Assembly (NCBI RefSeq): GCF_009724685.1
Contig: NZ_WMEF01000001.1
Span: forward strand, 372,001 to 436,000
DNA length: 64,000 bases
From: Lysinibacillus cavernae
GTDB taxonomy: Bacteria > Bacillota > Bacilli > Bacillales_A > Planococcaceae
Reading direction: 5' to 3'
Positions 48,069 through 57,389 of the stretch are shown here, one piece after another (position 1 is the stretch's first letter; the number at the start of each line of letters is the position of its first letter). Both the position numbers and the translations under genes were made by a program. The notes under the pieces are model-generated. The model saw only the letters and a program-made list of their open reading frames with translations. It did no database searches and was not told the DNA's origin.

Positions 48069-49022
48069 ATGGAGGTCATTCATTTAAAATACCCACATCA
48101 ATTACAGCAACGAGAAAGCATACAGCCGTATTCATTAGCTCTTGGCTTTTTCGATGGTGTACATAGAGGGCATCAAGCAGTTATTAATGCAGCTAAGGAA
48201 GAGGGAGACAAACGGCAAATCCCAACTGCGGTGATGACATTCGATCCACATCCTTCATTAGTCCTTGGTGGACGTAACGAAAAGGTTTTTTATATTACGC
48301 TCTTACAACAGAAATTACAGCTTTTTGAAGAACAGGGTGTAGATAAAGTATTTGTCGTCCATTTCACATCTGATTTTGCAAAGCTTTCACCAGCAGCGTT
48401 TATTGATACATTTATTCGTGGATTAAATATTCAACATGTTACAGCTGGCTTTGATTATTCATTTGGAGCATTTGGTAAAGGAACAATGGAAGATATGCAT
48501 GCATTAAGTAATGGCGATTATGGTGTTACAGTTGTTGAAAAGAAAACAGACGATGTTGAGAAAATCAGCTCTACCCGTATTCGTAAGCTATTACAAGAGG
48601 GCGATATGGAAGAAGCAACAATGCTATTAGGAAGACCATTTGAAATCACTGGGATTGTTGTACATGGTGATAAACGTGGCCGTACTATTGGCTTCCCTAC
48701 AGCGAATGTCCAAGCTTTAGAAGGCACTTTTATCCCAGCAAGTGGTGTGTATGCTGTACGGCTGCTAGTGCAAAATAACTGGTATGACGGTGTTTGCAAT
48801 GTAGGTTACAAACCAACTTTTAAAGATCCAAATGATAAACAATTATCTATTGAAGTCCATATTTTAAACTTTGATAAAAATATTTATGGTGAAGAAGTAC
48901 ATGTAGCATGGTATAAACGAATACGAAGTGAACGAAAATTCGATGGTATTGAAGCTTTAAAGACACAAATTGAAAAGGATAAACAAGAAGCGATTCAATA
49001 CTTTAACAATCTTCAGTCGTAG
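48069..49022 (+). CDS. ribF: Bifunctional riboflavin kinase/FAD synthetase
   Basis: Makes FMN and FAD from riboflavin. The N-terminal adenylyltransferase has LALGFFDGVHRGHQAVI and ISSTRIRKLLQEGDMEEA. The C-terminal kinase (about 185-310) has HGDKRGRTIGFPTANV and VCNVGYKPTF. 317 residues; TAGGAGG precedes the ATG. Called ribC in B. subtilis. No FMN riboswitch is seen upstream. Confidence 0.96.
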   Translation: MEVIHLKYPHQLQQRESIQPYSLALGFFDGVHRGHQAVINAAKEEGDKRQIPTAVMTFDPHPSLVLGGRNEKVFYITLLQQKLQLFEEQGVDKVFVVHFTSDFAKLSPAAFIDTFIRGLNIQHVTAGFDYSFGAFGKGTMEDMHALSNGDYGVTVVEKKTDDVEKISSTRIRKLLQEGDMEEATMLLGRPFEITGIVVHGDKRGRTIGFPTANVQALEGTFIPASGVYAVRLLVQNNWYDGVCNVGYKPTFKDPNDKQLSIEVHILNFDKNIYGEEVHVAWYKRIRSERKFDGIEALKTQIEKDKQEAIQYFNNLQS

Positions 49023-49069
49023 TAACTTTAAGCATGTTACATCAGTCAAGTCACGTTTTTACTTGCTTG

Positions 49070-49189
49070 ACCAATTGATTTATGGTAATATTCATAAGTG
49101 CATAATGCTTAACCTTAGCTCGGTATATCGATGACTCCAACGTTTACTGTGCTAATGGGGATTAATTATAATTTAGGAGGTCCATACAA
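49070..49189 (+). promoter_or_regulatory. Possible S15-type leader of rpsO
   Basis: The roughly 165-base leader can pair CCTTAGC with GCTAATGG around an internal segment just before the ribosome-binding site, in the region where Geobacillus-type rpsO leaders form an S15-binding junction. I could not verify the consensus, so this is only a candidate. Confidence 0.3.
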
Positions 49190-49459
49190 ATGGCTATTAC
49201 AAAAGAACGTAAAAACGAAATTATCGCTGAGTACCGTACTCACGAAAGTGACACTGGTTCACCAGAAGTACAAGTTGCAGTATTAACAGCAGAAATTAAC
49301 GCTCTAAATGCTCACTTACGTACACACAAAAAAGATTTCCACTCTGAGCGTGGTCTTCTTAAAATGGTAGGTCGTCGTCGTCACTTATTAAAATATCTTC
49401 GTGAAACAGACGTACAACGTTACCGTGAACTAATCAACCGTTTAGGCTTACGTCGCTAA
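49190..49459 (+). CDS. rpsO: 30S ribosomal protein S15
   Basis: A primary 16S rRNA binder in the central domain. 89 residues, with [40 protein letters not shown] and [10 protein letters not shown] strong TAGGAGG precedes the ATG. It has its own terminator and is not fused to pnp transcription. Confidence 0.98.
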   Translation: MAITKERKNEIIAEYRTHESDTGSPEVQVAVLTAEINALNAHLRTHKKDFHSERGLLKMVGRRRHLLKYLRETDVQRYRELINRLGLRR

Positions 49460-49485
49460 TTAAAAGCGGGAGTATCCCTGTATTA

Positions 49486-49524
49486 GACTGTAGACAAACT
49501 TTAGTTTGTCTACGGTCTTTTTTC
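49486..49524 (+). terminator. Terminator after rpsO
   Basis: GACTGTAGACAAACT (49486-49500) pairs with AGTTTGTCTACGGTC (49503-49517), one wobble, followed by six T. Very strong. Confidence 0.9.
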
Positions 49525-49910
49525 TTGGGAATAAAAAATGGCGTTAATTAGCTATCACTTTTTTGCACAACTATGAACAATTGTCAAAAGCAATTTTCTA
49601 TACATTGAAAGAATGCTATATTCTAAACACATTTCGCAACCAAATCTAAAAGACATAGGAAAATCGTTACATGTATTTTTACTGAGATCTAAATATGATT
49701 TCTAACATTTTACGTTTAAGCTTTACTAGAGAACTTACTTTCTTTATACTGATAGGATGTTGTATGATGAGCACCATGTTATAATGAATTTATTATGTTG
49801 CCAGCATCTTGTAAATAATTACTTTCTTCAAGAAGGAATCCATTAAAAATTCATATAACAAAAGTATAAAAATGCTTTTTCAAAAAATATAGAAATAAAT
49901 CTTAAATAAA

Positions 49911-49939
49911 TTGGCAATAACTGAATTTAAATGTATGAT
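49911..49939 (+). promoter_or_regulatory. pnp promoter
   Basis: TTGGCA (49911-49916), a 17-base spacer and TATGAT (49934-49939): a near-consensus sigma-A promoter. It gives a leader of about 100 bases before pnp. Confidence 0.65.
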
Positions 49940-49982
49940 TATTTCATGAAATATTTTTTAGCATAGAACAAGCATTTTTGGT

Positions 49983-50022
49983 ACACTTACAATTAGTACA
50001 TACAGACGAAGTAAGTGTTTTT
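49983..50022 (+). terminator. Attenuator-like hairpin in the pnp leader
   Basis: ACACTTAC (49983-49990) pairs perfectly with GTAAGTGT (50011-50018), and five T end at 50022. It lies between the pnp promoter and its ribosome-binding site, so it may terminate early or be processed to control PNPase level. Confidence 0.55.
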
Positions 50023-50044
50023 ATAATAGAGAGGGGTTCATTGA

Positions 50045-52159
50045 ATGAACGAAAAGAAAGTCTATTCCTATGAATGGGCTGGCCGTCCACTTGTAATCGA
50101 AGTTGGTCAGTTAGCAAAACAAGCAAATGGAGCCGTATTAGTACGCTATGGCGATACTTCTGTACTATCTACAGCAACAATGTCAAAATCACCGAAACCA
50201 CTTGATTTTTTCCCATTAACAGTAAACTATGAAGAACGTCTATATGCTGCAGGTAAAATTCCTGGCGGCTTTATTAAGCGTGAAGGGCGTCCATCTGAAA
50301 AAGCGATTTTGGCAAGCCGTTTAATTGACCGTCCAATTCGTCCGATGTTCCCAGATGGTTTCCGTAACGAGGTTCAGGCAATTTCAATGGTTATGTCAAA
50401 TGATCCTGACTGTACGTCTGAAATGGCAGCAATGGTTGGATCATCATTAGCGTTAGCTATTTCTGATATTCCATTTGGTGGGCCAATAGCAGGTGTACAA
50501 GTTGGTTACATTGATGGAGAGTTCATTGTAAACCCAACAGTGGAACAATCGAAACACTCAACAGTCCATTTATCTGTAGCAGGGAACAAAGATGCTATCA
50601 ACATGGTAGAAGCAGGTGCACTTGAAGTGCCTGAAGAAATCATGCTAGAGGCAATTATGTTCGGTCATGAAGAAATTCAAAAAATTATTGCTTTCCAAGA
50701 GCAAATTGTGGCAGAGGTAGGAAAAGAAAAGTTACCTGTGACACTATTTGAAATTAATGAAGCGATTCAAGCCGACATAAAAGCAGCTTGTGAGACGGAT
50801 ATGCATGACGCTATTCAAACTGCGGAGAAACATGCACGTGATGAGGCAATTAAAGCTGTAAAAGACCGTATTATCGCTTCCTATGAAGAGCAAGAAGCAG
50901 ATGAAGAAACAATGAAACAAGTTTATACAATTCTTGATAAAATGGTAAAAGATGAAGTACGTCGTCAAATTACAGAAGATAAGATTCGTCCAGATGGTCG
51001 TAAACTAGACGAGATTCGACCTCTTTCTTCTGAAACAGGCTTATTACAACGTACACATGGTTCAGGTCTATTTACACGTGGACAAACACAAGCACTATCT
51101 ATTTGTACACTAGGCGCACTTGGTGACGTGCAAATTATCGATGGTTTAGGTGTAGAAGAGTCAAAACGCTTCATGCACCATTATAATTTCCCACAATTCT
51201 CTGTAGGAGAAACAGGTCCAATTCGTGGACCAGGCCGCCGTGAAATTGGTCATGGTGCTTTAGGTGAGCGTGCACTTGAGGCGGTTATTCCAGATGAATC
51301 AACTTTCCCATATACAATACGTTGTGTATCTGAAGTACTTGAATCAAATGGCTCAACTTCCCAAGCTTCTATCTGTGCATCAACATTAGCCATGATGGAT
51401 GCAGGTGTACCATTAAAAGCACCAGTAGCAGGTATTGCTATGGGTCTTATTAAAAAAGATGAGCACTATTCAATTTTAACGGATATTCAAGGAATGGAAG
51501 ACCATCTAGGCGATATGGACTTTAAAGTTGCTGGTACAGCTAAGGGTGTAACAGCTCTACAAATGGACATTAAAATCGATGGTTTATCTCGCAACATTTT
51601 AGAAGAAGCACTGACACAAGCTAAAGTTGGTCGTATGCATATTCTAGAATCAATGCTTGCTACTCTTTCTGAACCTCGTGAAAAGTTATCTGAATTTGCA
51701 CCAAAAATTGTCATTGTGAAAATTAATCCTGATAAAATTCGCGATGTTATTGGACCTGGTGGAAAACAAATTAACAAAATTATTGAAGAAACAGGCGTTA
51801 AGATTGATACGGAGCAAGATGGTACAATCTATATTTCTTCTGCTGATGAAGCAATGAATGCGCGTGCAAAACAAATTATTGAAGACATCGTACGTGAAGC
51901 GAAAGTAGGGGAATACTACTTATCAACAGTGAAGCGTATTGAAAAATTCGGTGCGTTTTGTGAGATCTTCCCAGGTAAAGATGGATTACTTCACATTTCT
52001 GAAATTCAAGAGGAACGTACAAAGCAAGTGGAGGACGTCTTAAAACTTGGTGATCAATTACTTGTAAAAGTGATTGAAATCGACAAACAAGGTCGTGTGA
52101 ATTTATCTCGTAAAGTAGTGATACAAGAGGAAAAAGAACGCGCTGAACAAGAGAAATAA
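50045..52159 (+). CDS. pnp: Polynucleotide phosphorylase
   Basis: A 3'-5' phosphorolytic exoribonuclease and component of RNA decay. Two RNase PH domains (about 10-140 and 310-540) flank an alpha-helical domain, followed by KH ([20 protein letters not shown]) and S1 ([20 protein letters not shown]). It begins with [20 protein letters not shown] and has [20 protein letters not shown] in the first PH domain. 704 residues. AGAGAGGGG precedes the ATG. Confidence 0.98.
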   Translation: MNEKKVYSYEWAGRPLVIEVGQLAKQANGAVLVRYGDTSVLSTATMSKSPKPLDFFPLTVNYEERLYAAGKIPGGFIKREGRPSEKAILASRLIDRPIRPMFPDGFRNEVQAISMVMSNDPDCTSEMAAMVGSSLALAISDIPFGGPIAGVQVGYIDGEFIVNPTVEQSKHSTVHLSVAGNKDAINMVEAGALEVPEEIMLEAIMFGHEEIQKIIAFQEQIVAEVGKEKLPVTLFEINEAIQADIKAACETDMHDAIQTAEKHARDEAIKAVKDRIIASYEEQEADEETMKQVYTILDKMVKDEVRRQITEDKIRPDGRKLDEIRPLSSETGLLQRTHGSGLFTRGQTQALSICTLGALGDVQIIDGLGVEESKRFMHHYNFPQFSVGETGPIRGPGRREIGHGALGERALEAVIPDESTFPYTIRCVSEVLESNGSTSQASICASTLAMMDAGVPLKAPVAGIAMGLIKKDEHYSILTDIQGMEDHLGDMDFKVAGTAKGVTALQMDIKIDGLSRNILEEALTQAKVGRMHILESMLATLSEPREKLSEFAPKIVIVKINPDKIRDVIGPGGKQINKIIEETGVKIDTEQDGTIYISSADEAMNARAKQIIEDIVREAKVGEYYLSTVKRIEKFGAFCEIFPGKDGLLHISEIQEERTKQVEDVLKLGDQLLVKVIEIDKQGRVNLSRKVVIQEEKERAEQEK

Positions 52160-52167
52160 TAATAGTC

Positions 52168-52198
52168 AAAAGGCTGCGTATAAAGCGCAGCCTTTTTA
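52168..52198 (+). terminator. Terminator after pnp
   Basis: AAAGGCTGCG pairs with CGCAGCCTTT around a TATAAAG loop (stem within 52168-52195), followed by T. Strong and perfectly paired. Confidence 0.88.
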
Positions 52199-52242
52199 AG
52201 TACAAAATAATACTAGAGATTTATACAATTGGGGGAGATTTT

Positions 52243-53466
52243 TTGGTTCAAGTACATACATGTCAGAATGGTGTTCGTATCGTGTCAGAGCAAATTGACC
52301 ATGTAAGATCTGTTGCTTTAGGTATTTTTGTCAATGCAGGTTCTCGCTACGAGCTATCTGAAGAAAATGGCATTACACATTTTATTGAACATATGTTGTT
52401 TAAAGGAACAACAACTCGTTCAGCTCGTCAAATTGCAGAAGAATTTGATCGGATTGGAGGAGAGTTAAATGCCTTCACTTCCAAAGAAAATACATGTTAC
52501 TACGCTAAAGTATTGGATCATCATGCAGAGCTTGCTGTCACAATACTAGCTGATATGTTTTTTAATTCTACGTTTGCTGAAGAAGAATTAGAAAAAGAAC
52601 GACAAGTGGTATTAGAGGAAATATTAATGAGTGAAGATGCTCCTGATGATGATGTTCATGAAAAGCTGTGGAGTGTCATGTATCCGAATGATGCAATTGG
52701 CCGTCCGATATTAGGGACAGCTGCTACTTTGAAGAGCTTTACAGCAGAGGCTATACGACATTATATGGCCAAACATTATGGTCCAGAGTCTGTTGTTATC
52801 TCTATTGCAGGCAATATTTCACCACAGCTTGTACAAACGATTGAACATTTATTTGGACAATACAAGCCCTCTTCAATCGCAGTTGCTCCTGTGCTGACAA
52901 ATCCACAATTTTATCCAGGGGAGATTACGAAAATACGTGATACAGAGCAGGCACATTTAGCTATTTCTTATCCAGCAATTGGCGTTAAAGATCCAGATAT
53001 GTATAGCTTCATTGCACTCAATAATATTATAGGAGGCAATATGAGCTCTCGTTTGTTCCAGGAGGTACGTGAAGAGCGAGGGTTAGCTTATTCAATTTTT
53101 TCCTACCAATCCTGTTATGCGGATGTGGGAGCGTTTACGATTTATGGTAGTACCAGCCGTCAGCAGTTAGCACAGCTCCAACATACTATTGATGCTACTT
53201 TGCTAGATATTGTAGCTGGTGGTGTTACAGAGGAAGAGCTTGATAATGCAAAAGAGCAGCTTAAAGGTAGCTTTGTCCTTGGTTTAGAAGGGACTGGTGC
53301 ACGTATGAATCGTAATGGAACGAGTGAAATTGTCCATCGTAGACACCGAAGTGTAGACGAGGTGTTAGCTTCTATAGACGCTGTCTCAATGGAGTCAGTA
53401 GATCGACTGATTGCAAAAATATTAAAGGCAGAGCCAGCCATTTCGATAATTGGCCCAAGCGAATAA
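52243..53466 (+). CDS. mlpA: M16-family zinc peptidase MlpA (YmxG)
   Basis: A mitochondrial-processing-peptidase-like zinc protease. The inverted zinc motif HxxEH is in THFIEHMLFKGT, with the distal Glu in a conserved helix (RQVVLEEILMSEDAPDDDVH). The C-terminal M16 half has GGNMSSRLFQEVREERGLAY. 407 residues, TTG start behind GGGGGAG. In B. subtilis it is followed by ymxH-dpaAB; here that order is interrupted by about 6.7 kb. The role in vivo is uncertain. Confidence 0.93.
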   Translation: MVQVHTCQNGVRIVSEQIDHVRSVALGIFVNAGSRYELSEENGITHFIEHMLFKGTTTRSARQIAEEFDRIGGELNAFTSKENTCYYAKVLDHHAELAVTILADMFFNSTFAEEELEKERQVVLEEILMSEDAPDDDVHEKLWSVMYPNDAIGRPILGTAATLKSFTAEAIRHYMAKHYGPESVVISIAGNISPQLVQTIEHLFGQYKPSSIAVAPVLTNPQFYPGEITKIRDTEQAHLAISYPAIGVKDPDMYSFIALNNIIGGNMSSRLFQEVREERGLAYSIFSYQSCYADVGAFTIYGSTSRQQLAQLQHTIDATLLDIVAGGVTEEELDNAKEQLKGSFVLGLEGTGARMNRNGTSEIVHRRHRSVDEVLASIDAVSMESVDRLIAKILKAEPAISIIGPSE

Positions 53467-53520
53467 AATAGTATAAAAAGATAATTTTTATCTAAGTTAT
53501 AACAATTTATTCATTATATT

Positions 53521-53560
53521 AAAAGGAGAACTTTGAATATTTTCAAAGTTCTCCTTTTTT
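53521..53560 (+). terminator. Terminator after mlpA
   Basis: AAAAGGAGAACTTTGAA (53521-53537) pairs with TTCAAAGTTCTCCTTTT (53542-53558) around a 4-base loop, followed by T. One of the strongest hairpins in the window. Confidence 0.9.
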
Positions 53561-53587
53561 AATGTTTATTTTCTTATCAATTAAGCA

Positions 53588-53636
53588 TTGATATTCTCAA
53601 TTAACTTTGATAGTATAAATGATATTGAAAATCATT
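53588..53636 (+). promoter_or_regulatory. Promoter with Fur box for haem uptake operon
   Basis: The promoter is TTGATA (53588-53593), a 17-base spacer and TAGTAT (53611-53616). The start region is covered by AATGATATTGAAAATCATT (53618-53636), a 7-1-7 palindrome (TGATATT-G-AAAATCA) close to the Bacillus Fur consensus TGATAATnATTATCA. Iron repression is the expected outcome. Confidence 0.7.
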
Positions 53637-53664
53637 CGCAATTAAATTGGAGGATATTAATCTT

Positions 53665-54660
53665 ATGAAAAAATGGCTTGCTGTCAGTACCCTGACATTA
53701 TCACTAGCACTAGTTGGATGTGCAGAACAGGAAGAGAAAAGTGCTAACAAAGAAATAAAGGAAGAAGCAACAACACAACAAGAAACAGCAGATACAGCTG
53801 ATGTACAAAAAGATGCATTCCAAGATGGGGTAGATGAAGAAGCGTTTCAAAAAGCATTAGCTAGCTTACCGCCGACAGTGCCAGAAAAAATTGTAACAAC
53901 ATCCGTTCCTTTAACAGAAATGTTACATCTTCTTGGGATTACACCAGTTGGAGTACCTACGTCTACAAATCCTATACCAGCAGACTTTGATTCAATTACA
54001 AAAATCGGTTCTCCAATGTCACCAGATTTAGAGGTAATATCGAGCTTACAAACAGACCTAATACTTGGGGCATCTTCATTACAAAGCTCGCTTGACCAAG
54101 CACTTCAGGGTATGGATTTACCGACAGCTTATTTACCAACTGATTCATATGATGACTTAAAATTAAGCTTTAAAGTGCTAGGTTCATACTTTGGTAAAGA
54201 AGAAAAAATGAATGAGATCCTACAAAATCTTGTAGCAAAAGAAAAAGAACTAGAAGAGAAAGCTCAAGGAAAAGAATTGCCATCTGTCATGCTAGTGATT
54301 GGCACATCTGATTCATTTATGGTGATGAACGACAAATCCTACTTGGGAAGTTTAGTTGAACGATTAGGGGCAGACAATATCGCAAAATCAGTATTAAAAG
54401 CAGAGTCAACCTATTCACCTATGAACCTAGAAGATATTGTGGTAGCTGATCCAGATATTGTTTTTGTATTGGCATCAGGTGATCACGGGGCAAATGAAGA
54501 TAAATTCAAACAAGAAATTGAAAAAAATAGTGCTTGGCAACAATTATCAGCCTATAAAAATGACAAAATTTATATGCTTGATTACAGTACATTCGGGGTT
54601 ACATCTATTACAAATGCTGAGACTGCACTAACAACGATTGCAGATTATTTCTATAAATAA
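53665..54660 (+). CDS. isdE: Haem/siderophore-binding lipoprotein (IsdE-like)
   Basis: The substrate-binding lipoprotein of an iron-type ABC importer, 331 residues from ATG 53665 (TTGGAGG upstream; a TTG at 53647 overlaps that site). The lipobox is LVGC with Cys19, then an acidic linker, then a two-lobed class III fold (about 70-331). Met118 in IGSPMSPDLE and His274 in ASGDHGANED are placed where IsdE-type proteins carry the haem-ligating Met and His. The Fur box and the HugZ-like gene downstream support haem as ligand; a siderophore cannot be excluded. The symbol is by similarity. Confidence 0.75.
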   Translation: MKKWLAVSTLTLSLALVGCAEQEEKSANKEIKEEATTQQETADTADVQKDAFQDGVDEEAFQKALASLPPTVPEKIVTTSVPLTEMLHLLGITPVGVPTSTNPIPADFDSITKIGSPMSPDLEVISSLQTDLILGASSLQSSLDQALQGMDLPTAYLPTDSYDDLKLSFKVLGSYFGKEEKMNEILQNLVAKEKELEEKAQGKELPSVMLVIGTSDSFMVMNDKSYLGSLVERLGADNIAKSVLKAESTYSPMNLEDIVVADPDIVFVLASGDHGANEDKFKQEIEKNSAWQQLSAYKNDKIYMLDYSTFGVTSITNAETALTTIADYFYK

Positions 54661-54677
54661 GTTTGTGAGGTAGAGGT

Positions 54678-55670
54678 ATGATTCATACAGCAAGAAGTCG
54701 CATGATTATTATCACGACCTTCGTGGTAACCATATTAGCTGCAATAATAGCAATTGGGTTAGGTAGTGTTCATATTTCCATACCCGATATTTTATCCACT
54801 CTCATCAATGGACGTGATAAAGAAGGCGTTTACACAACCATCATATGGGATATCCGCCTACCACGCGTATTGCTAGCATTAATCATTGGCGCAAGTATAG
54901 CAATTTCTGGTGCCTTATTGCAGGCAGTAATGGGCAATCCATTAGCCGATCCAGGATTAACAGGGGTAACAAGTGGTGCAGCTGCCTTTGTGTTACTCAT
55001 TCTTTTAGCAAATCCAGAGCTAACACACTTAATTCCTCTTGCAGCCTTCGTTGGTGGTTTAATTGCAGCCGCAATTGTGTATGCCCTTGCGTGGAGACGT
55101 ACAGGCATAACACCCATCACCATTATTTTATCGGGGGTTGCCGTAAATGCGTTGTGTGGTGGGGTCATTGGATTTTTATCGATACTTTATAGTGACCGTT
55201 TACCATCAGCTGTGCAATGGATGAATGGTAGTCTCGCTGCAAAAGGCAATGCATCCCTGCATATGATTTATGTGTATGCTATTATCGGCTGGATTCTAGC
55301 CATTTTTGCCATTCGCAAAGCCAATATTATTCGTTTAGGCGATCAGGTCGCAACTAACTTAGGTGAAAGTGTGACCCGTATTCGTATTATGTTATCTATT
55401 TTAGCTGTCTTTCTAGCAGCGATTTCAGTTGCTGCGGTTGGTATGATTAGCTTTGTCGGATTAATCGTTCCACATATGGCTAGGTTACTAGTTGGCTCTG
55501 ATTATAAGTACATGTTACCGATGAGTATGGCCATGGGGGCGATTGTTTTATTGATTGCTGATACGGGTGGGCGGACATTATTTGCACCACTTGATATTCC
55601 AGCAGGTATATTAATGGCTGTCATCGGTGGACCTTACTTCTTATACCTAATGAGAAAGAGGGCGTTTTAA
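54678..55670 (+). CDS. Iron-type ABC transporter permease (FecCD)
   Basis: A FecCD/BtuC-type permease, 330 residues with about nine to ten membrane helices. Family motifs are IRLPRVLLALIIGASIAISG, LLQAVMGNPLADPGLTGVTS and the C-terminal GMISFVGLIVPHMARLLVG. It is the single permease gene of the cluster and so presumably forms a homodimer. GAGGTAGAGG precedes the ATG. Its stop overlaps the ATPase start by one base. Confidence 0.93.
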   Translation: MIHTARSRMIIITTFVVTILAAIIAIGLGSVHISIPDILSTLINGRDKEGVYTTIIWDIRLPRVLLALIIGASIAISGALLQAVMGNPLADPGLTGVTSGAAAFVLLILLANPELTHLIPLAAFVGGLIAAAIVYALAWRRTGITPITIILSGVAVNALCGGVIGFLSILYSDRLPSAVQWMNGSLAAKGNASLHMIYVYAIIGWILAIFAIRKANIIRLGDQVATNLGESVTRIRIMLSILAVFLAAISVAAVGMISFVGLIVPHMARLLVGSDYKYMLPMSMAMGAIVLLIADTGGRTLFAPLDIPAGILMAVIGGPYFLYLMRKRAF

Positions 55671-56452
55671 TGTTAAAAATTGAACAGCTATCCATCAGTT
55701 ATGAACAAAAGGAAGTTGTCCATAATTTTTCATTTGAAGTCAAAAAAGGGGAGATTCTTTCTATTATTGGACCAAATGGTTCTGGAAAATCGACGATATT
55801 AAAGGCCATTGCACGAATGCAGCCGTATAGTACTGGAAATATCCTGTTTGAGGGAGAAAATATGCGTCGCTTATCCTCAAAGGAAATCGCACGCAAAATG
55901 TGTATGCTTAGTCAACAAAACCAAGCACCAACCGATATATCTGTCAAAAATTTAGTCGCCTATGGTCGTTATCCACATAAAAAGTGGTTTGAGCGCCTCA
56001 ATGTAGAAGATGAGGCTATTATTGATTGGGCATTAGAAAAAACCTATCTCTCACATTATAAAGAAAAGCCAATTGCCGCTTTATCTGGCGGGGAGGCACA
56101 ACGTGCATGGATTGCCATGGCTTTAGCACAACGGCCCCAAGTGCTATTATTGGATGAGCCTACGACCTTTTTGGATATTGCTCATCAGCATGAAGTGCTA
56201 GAATTAGTGCGAGAGCTTAATCGTGAGATGGGTATGACAGTGGTGATGGTGCTTCATGATTTGAACCAAGCCTCTAGCTATAGCGATAAAATCGTGGTTG
56301 TAAAGGAAGGTAACCGAGCACAAATGGGAACACCCGACGAAGTCATGACTGAACAGATGATTCAGCAAATATATCGTATGGAAGCTGAAATTCAATATGT
56401 ATCGTGGGATGACTCTCCACGGATTCAATTAAAAAATACTGTCAAGGTATAG
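55670..56452 (+). CDS. Iron-type ABC transporter ATPase
   Basis: The ATP-binding subunit for the haem/siderophore importer. Walker A is IGPNGSGKSTILKAIARM, the signature motif ALSGGEAQRAWIAMALAQ, and Walker B LLLDEPTTFLDIAHQHEVLE. It is FecE/FhuC-like. 260 residues. It overlaps the permease gene (TAATG), and hugZ follows after 11 bases. Confidence 0.93.
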   Translation: MLKIEQLSISYEQKEVVHNFSFEVKKGEILSIIGPNGSGKSTILKAIARMQPYSTGNILFEGENMRRLSSKEIARKMCMLSQQNQAPTDISVKNLVAYGRYPHKKWFERLNVEDEAIIDWALEKTYLSHYKEKPIAALSGGEAQRAWIAMALAQRPQVLLLDEPTTFLDIAHQHEVLELVRELNREMGMTVVMVLHDLNQASSYSDKIVVVKEGNRAQMGTPDEVMTEQMIQQIYRMEAEIQYVSWDDSPRIQLKNTVKV

Positions 56453-56463
56453 GAGGAAATAGT

Positions 56464-56958
56464 ATGCCAAAAGCAATTGATATTGAACAAGTAAAACGGG
56501 ATTATGAAGCATTTATACAAAGTAAAAAAAACTGTGTGCTCAGTTTCGTAGATGGAGAAGGCAAGCCCTTTAGTAGCACTACACCATTTATACGACTGAA
56601 CGGAAAGTTTTATATTTACATTAGCCGTATTGCCGAGCATTACCAACTGATGGAGCAATCAGAAGCGGTGGATTTAATTTGTGTAGCCGATGAAGCTGTG
56701 ACAGCCAATCCATTTGCCACGGAGCGAGCTCGCTGGCAATGTCGGGCTGAAAATTTAGGAAATGAAGGCTATGAGGAGATATTTGCAGCCTTCGATCAAC
56801 TATTTAATGCCAAAATGATGGAAATGTTACGATCACTCGATTTCTCTTTATTTGAGTTAACACCACTAGAAGGTCGCTATGTTGTTGGATTTGGTAAAGC
56901 TTTTACGATTGATATTGCCAATGACACATTAATTCATGTCGTGATTGATAAAAAATAG
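56464..56958 (+). CDS. hugZ: HugZ/HutZ-type haem utilisation protein
   Basis: A 164-residue split-barrel protein of the pyridoxamine-phosphate-oxidase-like superfamily. IDIEQVKRDYEAFIQSKKNC, the beta-strand LSFVDGEGKPFSSTTPFIRL, TERARWQCRAENL and the C-terminal RYVVGFGKAFTID are family features. HugZ/HutZ members degrade or handle haem to release iron. Its place as last gene after a Fur-controlled importer fits. TAGGAGG precedes the ATG. The stop codon lies inside the 5' arm of the terminator. Confidence 0.82.
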   Translation: MPKAIDIEQVKRDYEAFIQSKKNCVLSFVDGEGKPFSSTTPFIRLNGKFYIYISRIAEHYQLMEQSEAVDLICVADEAVTANPFATERARWQCRAENLGNEGYEEIFAAFDQLFNAKMMEMLRSLDFSLFELTPLEGRYVVGFGKAFTIDIANDTLIHVVIDKK

Positions 56959-56983
56959 GTTGCCAATAGGCAACCTATTTTTT
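56950..56983 (+). terminator. Terminator copy 1, after hugZ
   Basis: AAATAGGTTGCC pairs perfectly with GGCAACCTATTT around AATA, with T on the right and A on the left, so it can work in both directions. It includes the hugZ stop codon and is nearly identical to the hairpin at 57570-57603. Confidence 0.88.
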
Positions 56984-57043
56984 GATGTTGTTGAAAAAGA
57001 TGATGTCACTAGCAGAAAAAGAACCTTTGGCAATGTGAGGAGG

Positions 57044-57193
57044 TGATTTCGGTTCCGCCAGCGTCCTTTCCAGGGGGCGTCCGATGAGCCGCTTCACTCA
57101 CTCCGTTCGCTCCAGGGTCTCAGCTGTGACGCTAAATCCCCTAGGAGTGACGCTAAATCCCCTAGGAGTGACGCTGGCTCCACTCCAGTCACC
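57044..57193 (+). repeat. Intergenic repeat element, copy A
   Basis: A GC-rich imperfect palindrome with outer arms GCCAGCGTC (57057-57065) and GACGCTGGC (57170-57178). It shares GATTTC, TTTCC, GAGCCGCTTC, CTCC, ATCCC, GGAGT and TCCACTCCA in the same order with the reverse complement of copy B. It contains a tandem duplication at 57126-57167. Confidence 0.7.
57126..57167 (+). repeat. 21-bp tandem duplication inside copy A
   Basis: A 21-base unit beginning GTGACGCTAAATCCCC and ending TAGGA occurs twice exactly (57126-57146 and 57147-57167), followed by a partial third start (GTGACGCT). It adds one extra unit to the 3' arm. Confidence 0.85.
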
Positions 57194-57389
57194 ATGTGGC
57201 AAAAGTGTCTTTTCCTGTCTTTTATACTAGCCGTAGCGATCAAAATAGCCCATTATTTGTATGATTAGAGAAAGGATAGGCTCTTATTTTCAATGGTGAG
57301 AAGGGATGAGTGACAACACCTCTCCATAAAATGAGTAGTGAATACCTTCCCTTTATTTGAAAACCTTTGCTAAAAAGAAACATTTTTAT

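Larger units (their letters stand above)
49525..50044. other. AT-rich gap between rpsO and pnp
   Basis: 520 bases with no convincing gene on either strand. The first 380 bases are strongly AT-rich and unstructured by eye. The last part holds the pnp promoter (49911-49939) and a leader hairpin (49983-50022). A minus-strand frame at 49944-50126 overlaps the pnp start and is a shadow. Confidence 0.6.
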
